From: Deinococcus radiophilus
GTDB lineage: Bacteria > Deinococcota > Deinococci > Deinococcales > Deinococcaceae
Direction of reading: 5' to 3'
Assembly (NCBI RefSeq): GCF_020889625.1
Contig: NZ_CP086380.1
Location: forward strand, 1,135,001-1,199,000
DNA length: 64,000 bases
Position numbers and translations under genes: made by a program. Shown one piece after another: positions 32,894 through 40,348 of this stretch. The notes under the pieces were generated by a model, which was not told the origin of the DNA, did not search any database, and worked only from the letters and a program-made list of their open reading frames with translations. Positions within the stretch are counted from its first letter, which is position 1. Each line of letters opens with the position of its first letter.

Positions 32894-33821
32894 ACCTGTT
32901 ACCCTGGAACCTGTGACGGCGGCCTCCGCACCCCTCCAACATCTGGTCAAGCTGGGCCGAATCAGCGTGCTGGTCGCGCTGACCGTGCTGGGCCTCAAGT
33001 ACGCTGCCTACTTGCTGACTGGCAGCCTGGCGCTGTATTCGGACGCGCTGGAAAGCATCATCAACGTGGCCGCCGCCCTCGCTGCGCTGATCGCCCTGAA
33101 CGTCGCGGCCCGTCCCGCCGACGACAACCACCCCTTCGGCCACAGCAAGGCCGAGTATTTCAGCGCCGTGCTGGAGGGCGTGCTGATCGTGTTGGCGGCC
33201 CTAGCAATCCTGTGGGAAGCGGGACCACAGCTGCTGGCCCCAGGCCCGCTGCAGTTGCCGCCGCTGGGATTGGCGCTCAGCGTCGCGGCATCGGTCATCA
33301 ACGGCGTCTGGGCCACCCGGCTGATCGGGGTGGGCCGCAGCGCCCGCTCGCCCGCCCTGGCCGCCGACGGACGCCACCTGATGAGCGATGTGGTGTCCTC
33401 GGTGGGCGTGCTGATCGGCGTGGTGCTGGCCACCCTGACCGGCTGGCATGTGCTGGACCCACTGCTGGCCTGCCTCGTGGCGCTGAACATTCTCTGGAGT
33501 GGCTGGCACCTGATGCGCGAATCGGTGGGCGGCCTGATGGACGCGGGGGCAGATGCTCAGACCCAGACCCGCATCCGCGAACTGCTGGCGCAGCATGGGG
33601 AGGGCGCCCTGGAAGCCCACGACGTGCTGACCCGCACCGCCGGGCAGGTCACGTTTATCGAGTTCCATCTGGTTGTGCCGGGGGACATGACCGTCTCGCA
33701 GGCACACGGCATCTGTGACCGCCTGGAAGAGGTTTTGGAAGCCGAAGTCCCCGGTGCCCGCGTCACCATTCATGTGGAGCCGCAGGAAAAGGCCAAACAC
33801 AGCGGCATTGTCGTTTTGTAA
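32886..33821 (+). CDS. Cation diffusion facilitator family transporter
   Basis: A 311-residue membrane exporter of divalent metals (Zn, Fe, Mn or Co) driven by proton exchange. Six transmembrane segments occupy about 15-210. The metal site is visible as YSDALESIINVAA in TM2 and a later HLMSDVVSSVGVLIG in TM5, with the signature HPFGHSKAEYFSAVLEGV. The cytoplasmic C-terminal domain (about 215-300) ends in FHLVVPGDMTVSQAHGICDRLE. It starts inside the JAMM gene, so translation is coupled. The metal cannot be read from the sequence with certainty. Confidence 0.92.
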   Translation: MSEPVTLEPVTAASAPLQHLVKLGRISVLVALTVLGLKYAAYLLTGSLALYSDALESIINVAAALAALIALNVAARPADDNHPFGHSKAEYFSAVLEGVLIVLAALAILWEAGPQLLAPGPLQLPPLGLALSVAASVINGVWATRLIGVGRSARSPALAADGRHLMSDVVSSVGVLIGVVLATLTGWHVLDPLLACLVALNILWSGWHLMRESVGGLMDAGADAQTQTRIRELLAQHGEGALEAHDVLTRTAGQVTFIEFHLVVPGDMTVSQAHGICDRLEEVLEAEVPGARVTIHVEPQEKAKHSGIVVL

Positions 33822-33875
33822 CCTGTTCCTATAGGGGTACATTTCCTTGGCAGCCCTGATCTCTAGGCTGAGCCC

Positions 33876-34274
33876 ATGACTTTGATCACCGGACTGGATC
33901 ACGTGCAAATTGAAGCCCCCGCAGACTGCGAATCCGCTGCCAGGCAATTTTTCGGTGAGCTGCTGGGCCTCCCCGAATTGCAAAAACCTGCGCTCCTGGC
34001 CGTGCGCGGTAGGGCCTGGTTCGGCCTGCCGGATGGCCGCCAGCTGCATATCGGCGTGACACCGGACTTCCAGCCACGTCAGAAGGGGCATCCGGCCCTG
34101 CGCTGCACCGACCTGGGCCGGGTCATGACCCAGCTTGAGGGGCACGGCGTCCCTTACCGGACCGACGATGATGCTGGCGTGCCCCGCCTCTATCTGCGCG
34201 ATCCCTGGGGCAACCGCCTGGAAATCGTGGAAGGACAGCATGCCGCTCCCCCGGTCAGGAGAGAGCGCCCTTAG
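33876..34274 (+). CDS. VOC-family (glyoxalase-like) protein
   Basis: A 132-residue protein with the paired beta-alpha-beta-beta-beta modules of the vicinal oxygen chelate fold. It begins ITGLDHVQIEAP and ends RLYLRDPWGNRLEIVEG, the standard C-terminal strand with its metal-ligand Glu. Members include lyases, dioxygenases and resistance proteins; no specific substrate can be named. TAGGCT is 6 nt upstream of the ATG. Confidence 0.85.
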   Translation: MTLITGLDHVQIEAPADCESAARQFFGELLGLPELQKPALLAVRGRAWFGLPDGRQLHIGVTPDFQPRQKGHPALRCTDLGRVMTQLEGHGVPYRTDDDAGVPRLYLRDPWGNRLEIVEGQHAAPPVRRERP

Positions 34275-34302
34275 AACGGCCACTGAAAAGCCGTCTCTCA
34301 GC

Positions 34303-34455
34303 TTGCGGCCCCTGGCTAGCCCTGCTACAATTCTCAGTTGGCAAAGTGGGGTGCAAGACAGGCGCCTAACGACTTTCAAATTCAAAGTGGAAGTGGCCTG
34401 ACCCCCAGACGGCGACCGTGCAGCCGCATGTGTTTGTCCGCCTCCAAGGAGAACT
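34303..34455 (+). promoter_or_regulatory. rpmI-rplT promoter and leader (possible L20 autoregulatory site)
   Basis: TTGCGG (34303-34308) and TACAAT (34326-34331) are 17 nt apart, a good sigma-70-type promoter and unlike the leaderless ones around it. The transcript would carry a leader of about 118 nt before rpmI. TGGGGT (34347-34352) followed by AGGC (34360-34363) can pair with GCCT (34396-34399) followed by ACCCC (34401-34405). This gives a long-range helix enclosing a smaller ACTTT/AAAGT hairpin. L20 represses its own operon through leader RNA in several bacteria, so this may be that element. AAGGAG precedes the start. Confidence 0.55.
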
Positions 34456-34661
34456 ATGCCCAAGATGAAGACCAAAAAGAGTGCTGCGCGCCGGATCAAG
34501 ATCACGGCGACTGGCAAAGTCATGGCGTTCAAGAGTGGTAAGCGCCACCAGAACACCGGCAAGAGCGGCGACTCGATCAGCAAAAAAGGCAAGGGCTTTG
34601 TCCTGGCCAAGAGCGAGTGGGCCCGCATGAAGGCGATGAAGCCTTACGCAGGAGGTAAATA

Positions 34662-34662
<1 letters not shown>
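34456..34662 (+). CDS. rpmI: 50S ribosomal protein L35
   Basis: A 68-residue basic ribosomal protein of the large subunit. [20 protein letters not shown] and HQNTGKS are the family pattern. It is the first gene of rpmI-rplT; infC, often upstream, is absent here and a VOC gene sits in its place. The stop overlaps the rplT start by one base (TAATG). Confidence 0.97.
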
Positions 34663-35033
<371 letters not shown>

Positions 35034-35052
35034 GCGGCAGTATGCGTGAGAT

Positions 35053-35077
35053 CCGCCCTTCGGGGCGGGTTTTTTTT
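35053..35077 (+). terminator. Terminator of rpmI-rplT
   Basis: CCGCCC (35053-35058) pairs with GGGCGG (35063-35068) across a TTCG tetraloop region, and eight T residues follow. Confidence 0.95.
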
Positions 35078-35163
35078 GTCTCATGCAAGAGACAGCGTCG
35101 CACGGGCAAGCAAATTTTTCACCTTCAATCTCAGTGCTGAAAGCCACCCGTATACTGCAAGCC

Positions 35164-35952
35164 ATGAGCGTGGTACTTGGCGTAGACATCGGCGGTAGTG
35201 GCATCAAAGCAGCTCCTGTGAATCTGGACACCGGGGAACTGCTGGCCGAACGGATGCGAATTCCGACCCCCCCAGGTGCCGAACCGGACGCTGTACTGGG
35301 CGTACTCGGCCAGTTGGTCCGCCACTTTGACCATCAGGGGTCTATCGGCGTGACCTTCCCGGGCATCGTGCAGCAGGGCCGCACCCTTAGCGCCGCCAAT
35401 GTGAGTAAGGCCTGGGTGGGCATGGACGCCGACGCCTTTTTGACACGCGGCCTGGGCATCGACTTTGATGTCCATCTGCTCAACGATGCCGACGCCGCTG
35501 GCCTGGCCGAAGCCCGCTTTGGGGCGGCCCAAGGCGTAGAGGGCGTAGTATTGGTGGTCACGCTGGGCACTGGCATCGGCTCGGCACTGCTGCACGGCGG
35601 CGTGCTGGTTCCCAACACCGAACTGGGCCACCTTTACCTGAGCAGCCGCAACGGCAAGGCCCGTCATGCCGAAAGCTGGGCCTCGGCGCGAATACGCGAG
35701 GAAAAAGAACTGAGCTACGAGGAGTGGGGCGGACGGGTCAGCCGCTACCTCCAGCATCTGGAACTGCTGTTCAGCCCAACCCTGTTCGTCCTGGGTGGTG
35801 GCATCTCCAAAAAGGCCGACAAGTGGCTGCAGTACATTCAGCTACAGCGCTCCGAAGTGGTCCCAGCGGCCCTCAAGAACGAAGCCGGGATCGTGGGAGC
35901 TGCCATGTACGCTGCTCAGCACTCCCCGACCTTGGGTGAAGACGGGCGCTGA
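35164..35952 (+). CDS. ppgK: ROK-family polyphosphate glucokinase
   Basis: A 262-residue sugar kinase of the ROK superfamily, resembling polyphosphate/ATP glucokinases, which phosphorylate glucose using polyphosphate. The phosphate loop is GVDIGGSGIKAA at residues 6-17. VTLGTGIGSALLHGGVLVPN followed by TELGHLYL, and the C-terminal LFSPTLFVLGGGISKKADKW, are typical of the PPGK group. The canonical ROK zinc cysteines are absent, as in PPGKs. TATACT is 7 nt before ATG 35164; upstream in-frame codons are rejected. A 21-bp direct repeat spans its stop codon. Confidence 0.85.
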   Translation: MSVVLGVDIGGSGIKAAPVNLDTGELLAERMRIPTPPGAEPDAVLGVLGQLVRHFDHQGSIGVTFPGIVQQGRTLSAANVSKAWVGMDADAFLTRGLGIDFDVHLLNDADAAGLAEARFGAAQGVEGVVLVVTLGTGIGSALLHGGVLVPNTELGHLYLSSRNGKARHAESWASARIREEKELSYEEWGGRVSRYLQHLELLFSPTLFVLGGGISKKADKWLQYIQLQRSEVVPAALKNEAGIVGAAMYAAQHSPTLGEDGR

Positions 35953-35984
35953 TCCTTCCCGGCGGTGAAGACGGACGCTGATCC
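35935..35984. repeat. 21-bp direct repeat across the ppgK stop codon
   Basis: GGTGAAGACGG followed by GCGCTGATCC (35935-35955) recurs at 35964-35984 with a single G-to-A change, at a period of 29 bp. The first copy encodes the last residues and stop codon of ppgK; the second is untranslated. This looks like a short local duplication. The remaining gap to 36085 shows no gene. Confidence 0.75.
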
Positions 35985-36099
35985 CGGCAGCACTAGCCAG
36001 AACGTAGAAATCGCCACGCCACATTCAACGAGCGGCGTAGCACTTTTGTTTGCTCCACTGACGAGAACCATTCAACCTCGTGCTTTACCCTGAGCAGAG

Positions 36100-37287
36100 A
36101 TGACCTCCTCTTCCCCAGCTGACCTTTCCGCCGATCACTCCCCAGTCCTTTACACCGCCGACTTCCTCTTTACGGGCATGGGTGGTGCACAGTCGCCGGG
36201 TGGAGTGGTGGTGTCGCGCGGCACAGTGGCGGCCACCGGCCATCCCGACTTGCTCCGTCAGAATTATCCGCAGGCGCAGGAGATCGCGGTGGGCGGTGTG
36301 ATTGCCCCGCCTCCGGTCAATGCCCACACCCATCTGGACATGAGTGCTTACGGCTTTCAGGCGCTGCCCTATTTCCGCTGGATTCCTGAAGTGGTGGTGG
36401 CGCAAAAGGAACTCCGTGGGGTCACCGCAGCCCAGATCGGAGCCGACACGCTGGCGGCGCTGCGACAACCGGTGGGCGACATCGTGTGGGATCCGGCGGT
36501 CCTGGAAGCCCTGCTGCCCCGCGAGGACCTCAGCGGCGTGCTGTATCTGGAAGTCTTGGGGCCAAAGCCGGAGCAGGCCCAGGAGCGCTTTGGCCGCCTC
36601 CGTGAGGAGATTGACCGATACCGCCGTCTGGAGCGTCCCAGCGGGCTGCGGCTGGGCGTGTCGCCGCACGCCACCTACACGGTCAGCGCACCGCTTCTGC
36701 GGCTGGTCAGTGACTACGCGGCGGGCGAGGGCCTGCCCATGCAGATCCACGTGGCCGAGCATCCCAGTGAACTGGAACTGTTCGCCACGGGCGCAGGACC
36801 ACTCTGGGAACACCGCATTCCCGGCCTCTCCCCCGAGAATTTTGCCGAGGTGATCGGCCGTGTCCCTGAACCGGACCTGACTCCGGTTCGCTACCTGGAC
36901 GAACTGGGTGTATTGCACCGCCGCCCCACGCTGGTCCACATGGTGAATGTCACAGACGAAGACATCGTGCGGGTGGCGCAGGCAGGTTGTGCGGTGGTGA
37001 CCTGCCCGCGCTCCAACCAGCACTTGGAATGTGGGCGCTTTCGCTGGAGCGACTTTGCAGCGGCAGGCATAGAAATCGCGCTGGGGACCGATTCGGTGGC
37101 GAGCGGCGAGACGCTGGACGCACGCGACGAACTGGCCTTCGCCCAGGCGCTGTATCCGCAGATGGACCCACGCCTCTTGCTGCGGGCTGCCGTGAAGGGT
37201 GGAGCGCGGGTGCTGGGCCTCAAAGTGCCGACCATTCGCCGGGGCGAGCCGTGGCGCAAGGAATATCTCTGGTCCGGGCCAGCCTAG
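36100..37287 (+). CDS. Amidohydrolase (ATZ/TRZ-like deaminase)
   Basis: A metal-dependent hydrolase of 395 residues. Metal and catalytic residues appear in order: His76 and His78 in NAHTHLD, SPHATYTVS, QIHVAEHPSEL, LVHMVNVT and GTDSVAS. The pattern fits the adenosine-deaminase-like, SAH/guanine-deaminase or aminodeoxyfutalosine-deaminase part of the superfamily. The last is attractive for an organism using the futalosine menaquinone pathway, but no menaquinone gene is adjacent, so this is inference. TACCCT is 8 nt before the ATG. Confidence 0.8.
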   Translation: MTSSSPADLSADHSPVLYTADFLFTGMGGAQSPGGVVVSRGTVAATGHPDLLRQNYPQAQEIAVGGVIAPPPVNAHTHLDMSAYGFQALPYFRWIPEVVVAQKELRGVTAAQIGADTLAALRQPVGDIVWDPAVLEALLPREDLSGVLYLEVLGPKPEQAQERFGRLREEIDRYRRLERPSGLRLGVSPHATYTVSAPLLRLVSDYAAGEGLPMQIHVAEHPSELELFATGAGPLWEHRIPGLSPENFAEVIGRVPEPDLTPVRYLDELGVLHRRPTLVHMVNVTDEDIVRVAQAGCAVVTCPRSNQHLECGRFRWSDFAAAGIEIALGTDSVASGETLDARDELAFAQALYPQMDPRLLLRAAVKGGARVLGLKVPTIRRGEPWRKEYLWSGPA

Positions 37288-37330
37288 AACCCACCCGCTC
37301 AACACCGACTTCTCCGCTGCGATTTATGCG

Positions 37331-37381
37331 TTGAGTGCAGTGTGCCCAGAGAGTAGAATGGCTTAGTAGGAATTATTCTCA
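37331..37381 (+). promoter_or_regulatory. Promoter with Fur-type operator for the P1B-4 ATPase
   Basis: TTGAGT (37331-37336) and TAGAAT (37354-37359) are separated by 17 nt. Directly over the expected start point lies TAGGAATTATTCTCA (37367-37381), a 7-1-7 near-palindrome close to the Fur box TGATAATnATTATCA. Its reverse strand reads TGAGAAT-A-ATTCCTA, with 11 of the 14 arm positions matching. A Fur-family protein bound here would block transcription. Confidence 0.6.
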
Positions 37382-37410
37382 ATAAGCAATCTCTCTTTGA
37401 GGAGCCTGAA

Positions 37411-39357
37411 ATGTCCGCGCCCACCACTGTCAACTCGCATGGCACGCCCACACCGCCACCCCCACAAACCCGCACTCCCAGCACGGCCACTTTTCAGCTC
37501 TCGCCCGCACTGAAGCGGGCCGTACTCTTGACGGCCCTGACCCTACTGGGTTTAATCGTCGGACTCACCGGTCAGCATGTTTTGCACCTGCCAGCGCTGA
37601 TGTGGGCCGGGTACATCGTTGCTTTTCTGGCCGGCGGCATTCCAGCAGCCCGCGAAGCCATTCACACCTTGACGGTGGAACACAAGCTGGATGTGGACCT
37701 TCTGATGGTCCTGGCGGCCCTGGGAGCAGCCAGCATCGGACAGATGGCAGACGGGGCCATCTTGCTGTTTTTGTTTAGCCTCTCCAATACCCTCCAGGAC
37801 TGGGCGATGGGCCGCACCAAAAATGCGATCGCCGCCCTGATGGACCTCAACCCCGAAGGCGCGACCATCCGCAGGAACGGTGTGGAACGCTGGTGTGAGC
37901 TGGGCGAGATTCAAGTGGGCGACCTGCTGCTGGTGCGCCCGGGCGAGCGCATCGCCGCCGACGCCCAGGTGATCCGCGGCAATACCGCTGTGGACGAGTC
38001 GCCCATCACCGGCGAGAGCCGCCCGATCGACAAGGAAGTGGGCAGCCCGCTGTCTTCGGGCACGGTGAACCTGAACGGCAGCGTGGAGGCCGAAGTGCTG
38101 CGCCCAGCCGGCGAAAGTACCCTGGCGCGGCTGGTCGGCCTGATGGAAGAAGCCCAGACCCAGAAAAGCCAAACTGAAATGCTCTCGGAGCGCTGGGAAA
38201 GCCCTTACGCCACGCTGGTCCTGATCGCCGTGCCACTGGTCTTTGCGGCGCTGTACTCCCTCGGCGGCCTGCCCAGTGCCGACGCCTGGTACCGCGCCAT
38301 GACCTTTATGGTGGTGGCCAGTCCCTGCGCGGTGGTCATCTCGACCCCTGCGGTGATGCTCAGTGCGATGGCAGCCGCGGCCCGCAGTGGGGTGCTGTTC
38401 AAGAGCAGCGCCGCACTGGACGCTCTGGCTGGAATCAATACCGTGGCCTTCGATAAGACCGGTACCCTGACCCAGGCCAAGATGAGCGTCAGCCGGGTGG
38501 TGGCGGACGACGAAGCTGCCGCGCTGAGCCTGGCCGCCGGACTGGAGCGGCACTCCGAGCACCCGATTGCTCAGGCGGTGGTGCGGGCTGCTGAAGAACG
38601 GGGGCTGAGCACCCCGGCGGTGCAGGGCGGCGAAGCGGTGCCCGGCCACGGCATCGTGGGGACGCTCGGCAGTGACGTCGTATGGGCCGGAAATGCCCGC
38701 ATGGCTGAGCGCCAGGGTGCCGCCCTGAGTGCCACGCAGTCCCAGGCCCTGACCGAGTTGGGGCAGCAGGGCAGTTCATCGGTGGTCGTGGGCCGGGGCA
38801 GTCAGGTGCTGGGCGTGATGGGCGTGGCAGATACCCTGCGCCCCGGCATGGCCCAGGCAATGGCGTCCCTGAGAACGGCGGGCGTACCACACCGCGTCAT
38901 GCTGACCGGGGACCGCGCCGAGGTGGCCGAGCATGTGGCGGGTCAGGTCGGCCTGACCGAGTACCGCGCCGAACTGCGCCCCGAAGACAAACTGCGGATC
39001 ATCGGTGAACTGCCTGGACCAGTGGCGATGGTGGGCGACGGGGTCAACGACGCACCCGCCCTGGCCCGCGCCGACTTGGGGATTGCGGTTGGGTCCGGCA
39101 CCGACGTGGCCATTGAGAGCGCCGACGTGGTGCTGATGCAGGGGGACCTGCACAAACTGGCGGGCGCAGTGCGGCTGGCCCGTGACGCCCGGCGCACCGT
39201 ACGCCTGAACCTGCTGTTCGCGTTCGGAATCATTCTGGTGGTGTCGCCGCTGGCGATTGCCGGGCAGATTCCACTGCCGCTGGGCGTGGTGGCGCACGAG
39301 GGCGGCACGGTATTCGTGGTGTTTATGGGACTGCGGCTGCTGCGTCACCAGCTTTAA
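37411..39357 (+). CDS. P1B-4-type heavy-metal transporting ATPase
   Basis: A metal-exporting P-type ATPase of 648 residues. It has TGES at 200-203, SPC in a transmembrane helix at 304-306, the phosphorylated Asp348 in DKTGTLT, SEHP near 385, GDGVNDAP, and HEGGT at 629-633. SPC with HEGGT in the last helices is the P1B-4 signature, a group exporting Co, Fe or Zn. There is no N-terminal CxxC domain, as usual for P1B-4. About six to seven transmembrane segments are visible. GAGGAG precedes the ATG. A Fur-like box on its promoter suggests iron or manganese control, so Fe(II) efflux is plausible. Confidence 0.92.
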   Translation: MSAPTTVNSHGTPTPPPPQTRTPSTATFQLSPALKRAVLLTALTLLGLIVGLTGQHVLHLPALMWAGYIVAFLAGGIPAAREAIHTLTVEHKLDVDLLMVLAALGAASIGQMADGAILLFLFSLSNTLQDWAMGRTKNAIAALMDLNPEGATIRRNGVERWCELGEIQVGDLLLVRPGERIAADAQVIRGNTAVDESPITGESRPIDKEVGSPLSSGTVNLNGSVEAEVLRPAGESTLARLVGLMEEAQTQKSQTEMLSERWESPYATLVLIAVPLVFAALYSLGGLPSADAWYRAMTFMVVASPCAVVISTPAVMLSAMAAAARSGVLFKSSAALDALAGINTVAFDKTGTLTQAKMSVSRVVADDEAAALSLAAGLERHSEHPIAQAVVRAAEERGLSTPAVQGGEAVPGHGIVGTLGSDVVWAGNARMAERQGAALSATQSQALTELGQQGSSSVVVGRGSQVLGVMGVADTLRPGMAQAMASLRTAGVPHRVMLTGDRAEVAEHVAGQVGLTEYRAELRPEDKLRIIGELPGPVAMVGDGVNDAPALARADLGIAVGSGTDVAIESADVVLMQGDLHKLAGAVRLARDARRTVRLNLLFAFGIILVVSPLAIAGQIPLPLGVVAHEGGTVFVVFMGLRLLRHQL

Positions 39358-39409
39358 CCGTCCAGAGTGACTTTTTCCCAGCCAAGGGAATTCAAGGAGG
39401 ATAGCCATC

Positions 39410-39874
39410 ATGAATCAGACAACTGCTCGCAACGGTTCTTTCAAGTGGCTGGGTGTGGCCGCCGCTGCCCTACTGGCCCTGCAACTGCTTCCCTACGGGC
39501 GTAGTCACAGCAACCCGCCTGTGCAGGCCCAGCCAGCCTGGGACAGCCCACGGACCTCTTTGCACGGGCCTGCGCCGACTGTCACAGCCATGCAACCGTC
39601 TGGCCCTGATACTCCAACGTGGCCCCGGCTTCTTGGCTGACCCAGCGGCATGTGGATGAAGGTCGGCCAGCGGTTCAATATCAGCGCACCTGGTTTTGGC
39701 CGTGAAGCGGACGAGGCTACCGCAACGGTGGAAAAGGGCGAGATGCCGGAGAAAACTTACCTGCCCCTTCACCCCGAGGCGCACCTCACTCCTGCAGAAA
39801 CGAGGGCACTGGTCACGGGCCTAGAGCGGACGTTTGGCAGTGCAAGCGGTGAACGCGAGGAAGGGCACGGCTGA
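39410..39874 (+). pseudogene. Haem-binding domain protein, broken by two frameshifts and a stop
   Basis: The remains of an exported cytochrome-like haem-binding-domain protein of about 150 residues. Frame 2 gives the membrane anchor (KWLGVAAAALLALQLLPYGR) and NPPVQAQPAWDSPRT. The haem motif CADCH (39571-39585) and the segment YSNVAPASWLTQRHVDEGR are only in frame 1, with TGA at 39607-39609 where WPWYS is expected. An extra C near 39667 restores frame 2 for FNISAPGFGREADEATATVE to the end. GGAGG precedes the start, so it was once expressed. It follows the metal ATPase by 52 nt. Confidence 0.85.
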
Positions 39875-39968
39875 TCCCGGCGGCGTCAACATTCCCACAA
39901 GGGCATTCCAACCTGGACCGCTTGCGCACGCTCTAGGCTGAAGCCATTCCACTTATAGGAGGGAAGCC

Positions 39969-40163
39969 ATGACCAAAGACCAGAATCATCCTGCCCAGCA
40001 AAACCCCAGCCCGGAAGGTGGCGACAAAGACACCAACTCCCTGCATGACATCAAGGGTGTGCAGCAGCAGGACATGCTGGACAAGGGCGAGGAAGTGGAT
40101 CAGAAGCCTGAGTCGGTCAAAGGCACCGATGTAGGACACAACGGCTCTCCACAAAGCCGCTAA
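39969..40163 (+). CDS. Small hydrophilic protein
   Basis: A 64-residue protein with no hydrophobic segment and no cysteines, rich in Asp, Glu, Lys, Gln, Pro and Gly (MTKDQNHPAQQNPSPEGGDK, VQQQDMLDKGEEVDQKPE). AGGAGGG lies 6 nt before the ATG, and strong hairpins follow, so it is a well-supported gene. The composition is that of an intrinsically disordered, hydrophilin-like protein. Function is unknown. Confidence 0.7.
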   Translation: MTKDQNHPAQQNPSPEGGDKDTNSLHDIKGVQQQDMLDKGEEVDQKPESVKGTDVGHNGSPQSR

Positions 40164-40173
40164 GGTTCACGCG

Positions 40174-40206
40174 TTGATCTGGCCAGCCTATATCCGGCCA
40201 GATCCA
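40174..40206. repeat. Strong hairpin after the small hydrophilic protein gene
   Basis: GATCTGGCC (40176-40184) pairs perfectly with GGCCAGATC (40196-40204), with GTT/AAC extending it past a bulge. No T-run follows; the true terminator is just downstream. It could protect the mRNA 3' end. Confidence 0.6.
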
Positions 40207-40213
40207 ACGCCAG

Positions 40214-40253
40214 AAGCGCCGGGGGAAATTTCCCTGGGCGCTTTCATTTTTTT
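40214..40253 (+). terminator. Terminator of the small hydrophilic protein gene
   Basis: AAGCGCC (40214-40220) pairs with GGCGCTT (40237-40243), with an inner GGGGA/TTCCC helix. TTTCATTTTTTT follows. Confidence 0.9.
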
Positions 40254-40348
40254 GCCCCAGTCTCGCCACGGTCAAATTTGGGGTGGTCTTTACCTCTTCT
40301 AAGTTGCCGAGAATGGCCCAGCAGGGTGCGCCCTATACTGGGTCTACT

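Noticed and set aside
33201..34628. A 475-codon minus-strand frame across the CDF, VOC and rpmI genes
   Set aside because: It spans three genes on the other strand, including a promoter and leader, and its protein has no recognisable pattern.
36085..37305. A 406-codon minus-strand frame opposite the amidohydrolase
   Set aside because: Mirror of a well-supported gene; no independent signal.
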